Position numbers and translations under genes: made by a program
Part shown: one piece after another, positions 34,614 through 43,270 of the stretch
Position numbering within the stretch: the first letter of the stretch is position 1
Layout: the number at the start of each line of letters is the position of its first letter
The notes under the pieces: generated by a model
What the model was told of the DNA's origin: nothing
Seen by the model: only the letters and a program-made list of their open reading frames with translations
Database searches by the model: none
Assembly: GCA_951813085.1 (NCBI GenBank)
Contig: OX638348.1
Span: 124,001 to 188,000 of the forward strand
Reading direction: 5' to 3'
DNA: 64,000 bases
From: an uncultured Opitutaceae bacterium
Lineage (GTDB): Bacteria; Verrucomicrobiota; Verrucomicrobiia; Opitutales; Opitutaceae

Positions 34614-35384
34614 TTATCTTGTTCCGTTTTGCGCGTAAAAATAGAAGGGTTGCAACGCTTGTACGACGACCTTTCTCCCTTTTACGGTGGGGGGCTTAAA
34701 TCGCCATTGCTCGAGAGCGTTTTGGGCGGCTTCCAATAGTCGAATGTCGACCTCGCCTTCTACGCGATCTACGTGTGCGAGGCGTACGATGCCTTGGGTA
34801 TCGATGAAGAAGCGAAATACGCCTAGCGTGTCCTCTTCTTGACTAAAGAGAGACGCGGGCGCTTCGGGGGTGACCGTTGAAATCGCTTCGGGGAAACTGT
34901 CGAGTTCGTCAATAGGAGTGATCTCAATGGCGTTGTAGGAATCATAGCCGAAAGCGGCAGTCATCGCGTGCGTAAGCCCTGCGACCGAGTTGAATGAGAC
35001 TACGTCGCCCGAGGCCTTGAAATTGACTTGAATAGGAACGATGAGCGATACCGGTTTGCCATTGCGCAAGGGAGGACCGAATTCCCAATCCTCGATGACT
35101 CGTTCAACGGCGTCAGCGAAACTTAAGTGATTTGAGGAGGTGACAATCCAGTCCCTAAGCTCACCGTCAAAGTGCAGCTCGAGTAGCATGGAAACGTGCC
35201 CCAGGTCGTACCCGGCAGATCTTAAGGCCGTAGGGAACACCGGTTGACGAGCCACTTTGATGTGTAAATCGACGTCGTCGCTTGTTACGTTATGCTCGTA
35301 TATTTCTTTTTTGATCGTCTCGTTGCCCAACCCAAATGGGAGCCAAAATGCGAGAAGCAATAAAGCTAAGGGCCATTTTTTCAT
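34614..35384 (-). CDS. Secreted protein with two TonB-C-like domains
   Basis: A 256-residue protein with a signal peptide (KKWPLALLLLAFWLPFGLGN). Two units of TonB C-terminal fold can be seen: VARQPVFPTALRSAGYDLGH ... AVERVIEDWEFGPPLRNGKP (about 45-125) and LGVFRFFIDTQGIVRLAHVD ... AAQNALEQWRFKPPTVKGRK (about 185-245). Each has the GxV...A..AL..WRF.PP pattern of TonB_C. There is no membrane anchor or Pro-rich spacer, so it is not a classical energy transducer. It may be a periplasmic partner of envelope proteins. It stands alone beside the mobile element. Confidence 0.75.
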   Translation of the reverse strand: MKKWPLALLLLAFWLPFGLGNETIKKEIYEHNVTSDDVDLHIKVARQPVFPTALRSAGYDLGHVSMLLELHFDGELRDWIVTSSNHLSFADAVERVIEDWEFGPPLRNGKPVSLIVPIQVNFKASGDVVSFNSVAGLTHAMTAAFGYDSYNAIEITPIDELDSFPEAISTVTPEAPASLFSQEEDTLGVFRFFIDTQGIVRLAHVDRVEGEVDIRLLEAAQNALEQWRFKPPTVKGRKVVVQALQPFYFYAQNGTR

Positions 35385-35541
35385 AGCGGTTGCGGGTTTG
35401 AGTTCCTTGCTCCGTACGAACGAACCGCTTCGGGTCCGAGTACGGATTCAATTACTTAACGGTACGAAGGAGTATACGTTTTCCGTTGAAAAATTCAATT
35501 CATTTCTCCGCGCTGAGATTTATCGGAGGGTATCAATTGCG

Positions 35542-36638
35542 TCAGATCGCATCACTGAGTTGATACCGCCGCCGCCGGCCTAGTCCAGGGAGGAGAGCAA
35601 CGCATAGGGCGATCATTGTCCCGGACGAAGTATTGACCGCAAGGTCGATGGCGCTCGGATCCCTTGAAGGAAGGTACATCTGAGCGCATTCAATTATGAG
35701 ACTAAGCGAGAATGCACCGAATGCGACGAGGGCGGCTTGCAGGAATCGATTTTTAGTTCTTATAGTGGCGATTGCGAAAAATGCGATCCCAGCAGGAATA
35801 AAGCCCAGAAAATTTATCGTTAAGTCGCTGAAATTTTGTCGAGATTGCAACGAGCTGAGAGGAGTGAATCGTTTTCGTTGAAAGGGTTGGAATGGCTGGG
35901 GAATGGCGAGTGGGGGGCCGGTTCCATATTGATTCTGCAATCTCCCATCCACGACACGGTCGAAGACATAGTCTATTCTCGGTACTTTATCTCCATCCGT
36001 GATTTGCTCAGGCGTGACAGCGCCATCAAAGATGGCAATGCGGGCAAGCGTGCCGATCCAGGGTTGAGTTGCCGTGGAGTTGTTTCCAAAAACGATTGAC
36101 CCATTGATGTCGCTCGTTGCATCCAGCAGGTCAAATTCTCTCCTCTTTTCATGCAGCTTAGAGTTCGCGTATATAGCAGTATCTCTGCCGTTGTATTGGA
36201 TCAACAAAGACATGCTCTTGTCGATTGGCAGGCAGTCTCGGATGCCGAATTCCCTGTAGTCGTTACCTTCTAAGCTAGAAGCCCGCCCGCTCCGAATAAC
36301 TAGATGGGTTTGCCATTGAGTAACAAGCAGGGGGGATGACTGGAATTTCCAGTGATCTCGAGCAGGACACCTAAGCCGTCTGGGGTGCCTTCTGGCCTCC
36401 CTTCGATCAATACGCTAAGGGGCTCTCCCTTTGAAAAATTGATTGTCCGGTTAGTGAACGCGATACCTTGTTGTGCATAGCCTTTTTGACCGGCGCGGGA
36501 ATGAAATCGTAGCCCAGGCGATTCGGACGCAATGGCAACGTCGTTTTCAGAGATGAAATTCGCCGGCGCTATCCCGATTGCGAGAGTTATTAGTGGTGTA
36601 ACGATCGAAGCGATCGCCTTGTAGCAGGCAAATTTCAC
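35542..36638 (-). pseudogene. LamG-like / VanZ membrane protein with frameshift at a G6 run
   Basis: The N-terminal part (from ATG 36638) has a signal segment (ASIVTPLITLAIGIAPANFI) and starts a concanavalin-like beta domain (GLRFHSRAGQKGYAQQGIAF). At six consecutive G (36330-36335) the frame changes, and the beta domain continues (WQTHLVIRSGRASSLEGNDY ... GTLARIAIFDGAVTPEQITD). A linker leads to a VanZ-like domain with three or four helices (FLGFIPAGIAFFAIATIRTK, LSLIIECAQMYLPSRDPSAI). The VanZ motif of Glu-Gln and Arg-x-x-Asp is present. Corrected length is about 365 residues. Surface recognition combined with a VanZ domain suggests an envelope role of unknown kind. Confidence 0.75.
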
Positions 36639-36779
36639 GAGGATTCAATCTGTCGTCATCGATTTAAGGTGCTTACGAATCTCTAAAAAATGTGAGCAAG
36701 GCAAGGCTGCCAGCAGGGTAGATGGATAATTTGCTTCCCAATCGAACGCGCCTTCGCTGTGATTCGCCGTTGAAAGCAG

Positions 36780-38951
36780 ATGTTTGCCTCCATTCTTAAA
36801 TTTATACGCGCTCGTCCCCTCTTGATTTTCGTAGGCCTTTGCAGCGCGAATACCCTATTCGTGGCTATGGTTGGCTGCAGCTCGAAGGATGCCACTGAAT
36901 CCGGTCCGGGCTCTCAGTCGAAGGCCTCTCCCGAGGCTCAAGAAGTGCAAGAGCTAGCGCTGTCTGCGGATTGGTATCATGCGGAAAGCTGCCGGGAGTG
37001 CCATGAGAGCCAGTACAACGACTGGTTAGGAAGCCATCATCAACTCGCCCATCGGCGCGTGGATCCAGAAAGGGACGCGGAAGCATTCTTGCAGGGTGAA
37101 GCCGTCGATCAAGCGGGCAGGGATTATACCTTGAACGCGGATGAGGGAAACTTTGCGATCAACGAGACGGGCTCGGAATTGCCGGGTGAGATAGCGGCGG
37201 TTATTGGCGAAACGCCGATCCGTCAATACCTGATACCCTTCCCTGGGGGACGATTCCAGATTCAGGGGATGACCTGGGATCCTCATAAAAAGCAGTGGTT
37301 TAATGTTTTTGGAGATGAGGAGCGCGATACGGGAGATTGGGGGCATTGGAGCCAGCAAGGCATGAACTGGAATTCCAATTGCGCTTGGTGCCACATGACC
37401 GATTACAAGAAGAATTACGATATGCGAACGCATGAGTATTCTAGTTCCTGGAAGATCGAAGGCATCTCGTGTATTCAGTGTCACGCCGACATGGACAAGC
37501 ATGTTGCGGCCGCAAGATCAGGAAGCTATGCGAAGCCTGCGTCGCCGCCCGATATCAAGCTTGCCATGGACAATTGCGCGAGCTGCCACGCGCGGCGTGA
37601 GGAGCTAACTGCGAACGGATTCCATGCAGGGGAATCATTCGATGAGCATTTTCGATTGGTGCTTCCCGATTTGCCGAATGCTTACTTTGTCGATGGCAAG
37701 GCTAACGAGGAGGACTATGTTTTCGCGTCGCTCAAGATGAGCCGCATGGGCCACAAAGGCGTCAGTTGCCTAGACTGTCACAACCCGCACTCTCACGAGA
37801 CTATTTTGCCGATCGAAGATAATTCACTCTGCATGCGCTGCCACTCGACGGGAGTTAACGAAGCGAAGATAATAGACCCCGTAGCCCATAGCCATCATCC
37901 ACTCGACAGCGTTGGAAACCAATGCGTATCCTGCCACATGCCGCATCGCCTCTACATGCAGAGGGACGCTCGTAGGGATCATGGATTCACGATTCCAGAC
38001 CCGCAAATGACGATCGACTATGACGTGCCGAACGCCTGCACGGACTGTCATGCAGACCAGTCGGTGGAATGGGCGCGTGATGCGGTTGAGAAATGGTATC
38101 CAAATTCTGAGCGCCGAACACAGCTGCGCGATCGGGCAAAAACGCTGCACGAGTATTATACTGGGGAGTCCGAGTCGGCGGATGACGTGCACCGGCTACT
38201 TAAAGGCGAGGAAAACGTATATTGGCGATCCGCTTATTTGCGAATTCTCAGCGCGATGGCTCCCGGAACCCCTGAGAGCCTTGAGGCGGCGCTCTCATCG
38301 ATAAAGTCTGAGTCGCCCGTGGAGCGTGAGTCGGCGTATCGAATTTTGGCGAATCGCAATGACCGATTGGGAGACCTTCAAAGAGCTTTGTACGATCCAT
38401 CACGACTCGTTAGGAATCAAGCAGCCGATACGCTCTCGTCGATGTTCAATCCCTCGCAAACTGCGTTTCAAGAATGGCAAGTCTATGCGGAAGCCAACGC
38501 AGACCGTCCTGCAGGGGCATTGCGTCGTGCTGAACTGGCGATCGCTCAGGGTGAATACGCGCTCGCTAAGCAACTCGCGGAGCAGGCGGCGGGTTTCGAC
38601 CGCAACAATGCCCATCTCCTTTACGATATCGCAATTATGTTCGCTCGAATCGGCGATGTAGATGGTGCTTTGAGAAAAATCGAGTCCGCAAAGCAGCTCG
38701 ATCTCAATCTGGGGTTGCTCTGGTTCGGAGAAGGGCTGTTGTATGCAGAAAAAGGGGACACTTTGAAGTCCATTGATTCAATGAAAACCGCTGTGCAGAA
38801 GGATCCCAATCAAGATCGATGGTGGTATAATTTAGGCGTAGCCTATATGCAGGTCGGACAAACGGAAAATGCCAAGAGCGCTTTGTCGAAAGCGCTCGAA
38901 TTGAACCCTGCTCAGGCCGAGTACCGTCAAGTATTGAACGGACTTCAATAA
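36780..38951 (+). CDS. Multiheme (8 CXXCH) cytochrome c lipoprotein with HEAT/TPR C-terminus
   Basis: A 723-residue exported protein. A signal segment ends at AMVGCSS, a possible lipobox. Eight heme c motifs follow within about residues 65-425: CRECH, CAWCH, CIQCH, CASCH, CLDCH, CMRCH, CVSCH and CTDCH. Helical HEAT-like repeats come next (ESPVERESAYRILANRNDRL), then at least three TPRs (AIAQGEYALAKQLAEQAAGF, IAIMFARIGDVDGALRKIES, YNLGVAYMQVGQTENAKSAL). The arrangement resembles pentaheme/octaheme cytochromes of the nitrite or hydroxylamine group fused to a scaffold, but catalytic specificity cannot be assigned. It is likely a periplasmic electron carrier or reductase. Monocistronic. Confidence 0.9.
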   Translation: MFASILKFIRARPLLIFVGLCSANTLFVAMVGCSSKDATESGPGSQSKASPEAQEVQELALSADWYHAESCRECHESQYNDWLGSHHQLAHRRVDPERDAEAFLQGEAVDQAGRDYTLNADEGNFAINETGSELPGEIAAVIGETPIRQYLIPFPGGRFQIQGMTWDPHKKQWFNVFGDEERDTGDWGHWSQQGMNWNSNCAWCHMTDYKKNYDMRTHEYSSSWKIEGISCIQCHADMDKHVAAARSGSYAKPASPPDIKLAMDNCASCHARREELTANGFHAGESFDEHFRLVLPDLPNAYFVDGKANEEDYVFASLKMSRMGHKGVSCLDCHNPHSHETILPIEDNSLCMRCHSTGVNEAKIIDPVAHSHHPLDSVGNQCVSCHMPHRLYMQRDARRDHGFTIPDPQMTIDYDVPNACTDCHADQSVEWARDAVEKWYPNSERRTQLRDRAKTLHEYYTGESESADDVHRLLKGEENVYWRSAYLRILSAMAPGTPESLEAALSSIKSESPVERESAYRILANRNDRLGDLQRALYDPSRLVRNQAADTLSSMFNPSQTAFQEWQVYAEANADRPAGALRRAELAIAQGEYALAKQLAEQAAGFDRNNAHLLYDIAIMFARIGDVDGALRKIESAKQLDLNLGLLWFGEGLLYAEKGDTLKSIDSMKTAVQKDPNQDRWWYNLGVAYMQVGQTENAKSALSKALELNPAQAEYRQVLNGLQ

Positions 38952-38958
38952 GTGAGCG

Positions 38959-39938
38959 TTAACGACTGAAAATTGCCGTAATCGCATGCATGTCTTCATC
39001 GGAAAGTGATCTATCGACGGCTTTCAGGTTACAAGAAACTTGGGCGGGGTTCCTGAAACTAGGGATCACGCTGGCAACGTGGGGGAAATTCAGCGTGTAG
39101 CGTAGAGCGACGCTTGCGAGTTGCGCTTTCGTAGAGCCGAATCGATCCTTGATCGCAGCTAGCTTTGGTTTTAACCGCGCAAGGGATTCCTTCGAAAATT
39201 TCGGTGCGTGTTCACGATGGTCCCCGGATGGAAAGGAGGGTGGATTGTCGGGGTCGTATTTGTCGAGCGAGAGACCTTGGTTCAAAGGACTGAATGCGAC
39301 TAGCGACATATCAGCTTTCTGAAGAAGCTGTCCTACGATTCCATTGGGTTCGATAAATTTGTATCCATCATGTGGGCCCAAGTTTGTATGACTGAAGGCT
39401 GAAGAATTGGGACTATCTTTTCGAATTGAGATGATTTGTAGGCTGACTGGCCGATTGTACGTATTCTACCTTCCGTTCTCAGTGCCTCCATTGTGGAAGC
39501 GGCATCGTCCAGGTATTCGTAGTTTGGTCCGAAGTCGCCATGGTGCAGATAGTAGATATCCAAGTAGTCACGCTTTAGATTCGAAAGGGATCGTTCGCAT
39601 TGAGCTCTAATATTGCGAGGATCGTATGCGTGGGGGAATTCGCCTTTGTAGTGACCCACTTTGGAGGCGATCACTAAATTGTCTCCCATCTACCCCGAGT
39701 TGGTCGATGCATGCCGCCAAGAGCCTTTCAGCCTCTCCGTTGCCATACACATCTGCGTTGTCAAAGTGGTTGATGCCGGCATCGATTCCGACCTTTACCG
39801 CTTGCTTAACATCTTGCGGATCTACGCTGGACCATCCCGACGAATGTCCATTCGAATGGTTAATCCTCCAATTGTCCAGCACCCCAGTCCAATCTCGGAT
39901 ACGTTGATCCCGCTTCGACCCAATTCTCGATAGTTCAC
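38959..39938 (-). pseudogene. Aldo/keto reductase with three frameshifts
   Basis: A GTG at 39938 opens [20 protein letters not shown], the usual AKR start. The frame then breaks near 39850, near 39690 and near 39385. Between breaks the family landmarks are clear: GINHFDNADVYGNGEAERLL with catalytic Asp and Tyr, LVIASKVGH with the catalytic Lys, RDYLDIYYLHHGDFGPNYEY with the catalytic His, MSLVAFSPLNQGLSLDKYDP, and NFPHVASVIPSFRNPAQV that binds NADP. Corrected length would be about 325 residues. Three indels in one gene point either to real decay or to a low-quality consensus here. It is convergent with the cytochrome gene. Confidence 0.82.
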
Positions 39939-39944
39939 TCGTGC

Positions 39945-41306
39945 CTATACCTGGTGGGGCTCCAGCGGAACGGGATCGATGACTGAGAGCTTTGAGTTGT
40001 TCTCTTTCAAGGCAGTGGCAAACCAGGCCCGCGCTCCGGGGTCGCCGTGCGTAAGGACGATGGTGTTCGGATTGGCTTTCAAGGCGAAGTTCAGCAGCTC
40101 CTCTCGATTGGCGTGTCCGCTCATTTCAAATCGCTCGATCTGAGCTCGTACCGTTGCTTGGTAGTCTAAAGACTCGAAGACGAATATATCGCCTGGCTTC
40201 GTTTGCAGCAGCTTGCCTCCGGGTGTGTCTGGATCGCAGTAGCCAACGAAGCACAGGGCATTTCTACCCTGGGATAAGAGGGTAGCCGCTAGAGCGTAGC
40301 TCGGCGTGTTCTCGACCATCATGCCGCTGCTTAGGATGTAGACGCCTTGTTCTGGAGGCTCTTTGCCCGGGTTCAGTCGGCGAGGAGGACGCCGCAAACG
40401 GAGTTCCTTGATCGTCTTGCGCGTGAAATGAACTTGCCCGGTTCGTTTCGAAATTTGATCGAAATGGTCCGCGACCGCGAGTCCGAGGCCAGCTCCGAAT
40501 ATGGGGCAGGTCGGGATGGTTCCTTCTTTGCGCGCATTGTTAATTATGGTGAGAATCTCCTGCATTCGTCCGAGAGCGAACACGGGTATCAAAACCGATC
40601 CACCTCGTCGGAGCGTGTTCCGGATAGTCTCTAGGAGTCGTTTGATCTCGCTTTCTCGAGTCGTGTCGTCCGCGCTTTCGGTTTCTCCACGAGTCGTTTC
40701 GAGGATGATCGCGTCGAATCTGCCTTCGATTGGAAATTTAGCGCCGTCAAGGGTGGTCTGATTCTCAAACAAGACGTCGCCAGAAAAGAAGTACCGTTTT
40801 TCTTCGTATTCAATTTCGACGCCTCCGGCCCCAGCGATATGTCCTGCTGGGTAAAGCGTAAGGGCGATCTCTTGATCGTGATGATAGAGTATGGCGGGCT
40901 TGTTGAAGGCCATGACTTCAAATCGCTCAGCAATGCGATCGATGTCCTCGTGCGTGAATAACGGATACTCATTTATGTTTTGCTCTGAGCGTTGCCGTTT
41001 CATGACGTTGCATGAATTATGGAGCATGCGCTCAATCAGCATCTGGCTCGAGTGACTCATGAAAACGCGGGCTTCTGGGTGCGCTTGCATGAGCACGGGG
41101 AGGGAGCCGATGTGGTCAAGATGGCAGTGCGTGATTAGAATCGCATGGATTTCCGCATTCTCAATCAATGAGAAATCGGGAGTCGCGGACCAGCCGGCAA
41201 TCTTTGGGTTCAATCCTGAATCAACGACGATGTTGAAGGGACCGATTTCCGCGAACATTGAATTCGAACCGATGCCTCCATCCCTATTTAAATCGGTAAT
41301 CCGCAT
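39945..41306 (-). CDS. Metallo-beta-lactamase / beta-CASP hydrolase (RNase-like)
   Basis: A 453-residue protein of the MBL/beta-CASP nuclease family related to RNase J and CPSF-73. The metal motif HCHLDHIGSLP (HxHxDH), AGHIAGAGGVEIE and FFSGDV supply motifs 2-4. The beta-CASP insert runs from about residue 210 with RGGSVLIPVFALGRMQEI. The C-terminal motifs are GVYILSSGMM, FEMSGHANREEL (motif B-like His) and IVLTHGDPGARAWF (motif C). Such enzymes cleave RNA endo- and exonucleolytically. The start overlaps the tcdA stop by one base (TGATG), so the two are coupled. Confidence 0.9.
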   Translation of the reverse strand: MRITDLNRDGGIGSNSMFAEIGPFNIVVDSGLNPKIAGWSATPDFSLIENAEIHAILITHCHLDHIGSLPVLMQAHPEARVFMSHSSQMLIERMLHNSCNVMKRQRSEQNINEYPLFTHEDIDRIAERFEVMAFNKPAILYHHDQEIALTLYPAGHIAGAGGVEIEYEEKRYFFSGDVLFENQTTLDGAKFPIEGRFDAIILETTRGETESADDTTRESEIKRLLETIRNTLRRGGSVLIPVFALGRMQEILTIINNARKEGTIPTCPIFGAGLGLAVADHFDQISKRTGQVHFTRKTIKELRLRRPPRRLNPGKEPPEQGVYILSSGMMVENTPSYALAATLLSQGRNALCFVGYCDPDTPGGKLLQTKPGDIFVFESLDYQATVRAQIERFEMSGHANREELLNFALKANPNTIVLTHGDPGARAWFATALKENNSKLSVIDPVPLEPHQV

Positions 41307-42091
41307 CAGGGCGCTGGTTCCGCGATTTTATGAATGATTCGAGAGGCGGCTGCGAGGCCGAAAGCGCCCGTGATATGAGCGGCAGCTCCGTAGCCGCTCG
41401 AGCAATCGAGCCTTCTGCTCGTCGGTCCATCGGTTTCCGTTGTCTCGCAAATTTCGGGATAGCGGGCCTCCTCCGGTGAAAACACGCAATCGATCTTGAA
41501 TCGCCGCCGCCGTTCCCTCGGGTAGCCGTAGTCTTGGCGGAGTTTCTTGCGGACCCGTTGAAGCAGCTTATCGTTGTACGATTTTGTGAGGTCTACAATT
41601 CGTATTTGGGAGGGATCGATGCGTCCGCCGGCTCCTCCGGACACGATTGCTGGAATGCCCTTGCGTCGGCACCCATCGATCAAAGCGCACTTGTGGGTGA
41701 CGCTATCGATAGCGTCCATCGCGTATTGATAGTCGGCGTCGAATATGGATGGAGCGGTATCAGCGGTGAAGAAAGCGGGTTTCGTCCGAATCGCGCAATC
41801 CGGATTTATAAGACGGCAGCGATCTGCCATCGCCTCGATTTTGGGCTTTCCGATTTGTCCATCCAAGGCATGGATCTGTCGGTTGATATTGCTTTCGCAA
41901 ATATCGTCCAGATCCACCAACGTCATGCTGCCGATGCCCGATCGAGCGAGCGCTTCCGCTACCCAAGAGCCTACGCCGCCTATGCCCACGATCAAGGCGT
42001 GAGCAGACTTGATTCGATCGAGGCTGCCCTTGCCGTAGAGTCGTTCAATTCCGCCGAAGCGATAATCGTAGTTGATGGCTGTGTCAAACAT
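41306..42091 (-). CDS. tcdA: tRNA threonylcarbamoyladenosine dehydratase TcdA
   Basis: A 261-residue E1-like enzyme (formerly CsdL/YgdL) that dehydrates t6A at position 37 of ANN-decoding tRNAs to the cyclic form using ATP. The nucleotide-binding motif is ALIVGIGGVGSWVAEALARS, with the E1 Asp in LVDLDDICESNINRQIH. Further motifs are DAIDSVTHKCALI and GGAGGRIDPSQIRIVD, and the C-terminal SSGYGAAAHITGAFGLAAAS is typical. First gene of a two-gene unit with the beta-CASP nuclease, an RNA-related pairing. Confidence 0.94.
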   Translation of the reverse strand: MFDTAINYDYRFGGIERLYGKGSLDRIKSAHALIVGIGGVGSWVAEALARSGIGSMTLVDLDDICESNINRQIHALDGQIGKPKIEAMADRCRLINPDCAIRTKPAFFTADTAPSIFDADYQYAMDAIDSVTHKCALIDGCRRKGIPAIVSGGAGGRIDPSQIRIVDLTKSYNDKLLQRVRKKLRQDYGYPRERRRRFKIDCVFSPEEARYPEICETTETDGPTSRRLDCSSGYGAAAHITGAFGLAAASRIIHKIAEPAP

Positions 42092-42213
42092 TGATCATGC
42101 GGCTTTAATCGCCCAGGTATCGGTTGCAAGGGGATTTTCGCGGGATTCCTTGACTGGGCATCTGGGCGAGGCCAGATAATCGGGCCGCTTTTTCAAGAAG
42201 ACATTGCATCGAT

Positions 42214-43221
42214 ATGGAAGAACTGCTCACCGAATTCGTTCAAGGATTGCCGCTGCTTGCCCTGCTCGCGATTATCGCCGCTTGCCTGTTCGTCCTGGGT
42301 AAAGGAGCGGACCTTCTCGTGGATGAAGCAGTGACCCTGTCGTTGCGTCACGGCATTAGCAAGGTGATCATTGGAGCGACGATCGTCAGTTTGGGAACGA
42401 CGCTCCCAGAGGTCACCGTTTCGGTCATGTCGGCGGTCAATGGTAAGCCAGACTTAGCGCTGGGCAACGCAATCGGCTCGGTCATTTGCGATACGGGACT
42501 CATCCTCGGCATAGCTACCTTGGTGGGAGTAGTGCCTATCGATCTTTACCTGATGCGGCGACAAGGCCTGCTTTGCCTTGGACTAGGATTTGTGATTATC
42601 ATCGTGTGCCTGCCGTTCGGCAATATTGGCTCCGTATTTGAAACGGGTGGGCGATTCCCTCAAATCGTAGGCTTCGTCTTTCTTGCGGTATTGGCTCTCT
42701 ATCTTTGGCTCTCTTCGCGTTGGGCGAAAAATGTAGAGAGCGATTTTGGGGTAGAATCGCATGAGGATGGGTCGACCGGAGTTATTTTGCTCAAGATCCT
42801 TCTGGGGCTCGGCTTAGTGATTACGTCGTCTCACATTTTGATTCACGCGGTCGAGGAAACCGCAATTCGCGCTCAAGTGCCTCAGTCGATCATCGCGGCG
42901 ACACTAGTTGCGTTTGGGACATCGCTGCCCGAGCTAGTAACCGCGGTCACGGCAGTGAGAAAAGGGCATGGAGAGTTGGCGATTGGAAATGTGATCGGCG
43001 CTGATATCTTGAACATTCTGCTGGTTGCTGGCGCTTCCGCCTCAGTGACGAGAGGGGGACTCGTAGCGAGCGAGAATTTCTTTACGCTGATATTCCCTGC
43101 GATGATTGGATTGATGCTGATTTTTCAAGTATCCACTTTTATCAACACCAAACGATTAACTAAAACGACTGGTGTGTTCTTGCTCGGAGGCTATCTAGCT
43201 TATCTCTATTTGAGCCTCTAG
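42214..43221 (+). CDS. Calcium/sodium antiporter (YrbG/CaCA family)
   Basis: A 335-residue inner-membrane exchanger with two inverted repeats of five helices. The alpha-1 repeat is VIIGATIVSLGTTLPEVTVS with GNAIGSVICDTGLILGI. The alpha-2 repeat is IIAATLVAFGTSLPELVTAV with GNVIGADILNILLVAG. The Glu of each TLPE/SLPE motif binds the cation. An acidic cytosolic loop (VESDFGVESHEDGSTG) separates the halves. It is divergent from tcdA and otherwise isolated. Confidence 0.94.
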   Translation: MEELLTEFVQGLPLLALLAIIAACLFVLGKGADLLVDEAVTLSLRHGISKVIIGATIVSLGTTLPEVTVSVMSAVNGKPDLALGNAIGSVICDTGLILGIATLVGVVPIDLYLMRRQGLLCLGLGFVIIIVCLPFGNIGSVFETGGRFPQIVGFVFLAVLALYLWLSSRWAKNVESDFGVESHEDGSTGVILLKILLGLGLVITSSHILIHAVEETAIRAQVPQSIIAATLVAFGTSLPELVTAVTAVRKGHGELAIGNVIGADILNILLVAGASASVTRGGLVASENFFTLIFPAMIGLMLIFQVSTFINTKRLTKTTGVFLLGGYLAYLYLSL

Positions 43222-43270
43222 CTAGATCGCATCGATGGTTCCGCGTTTCCCTTTACAAAATTAATCGGCG

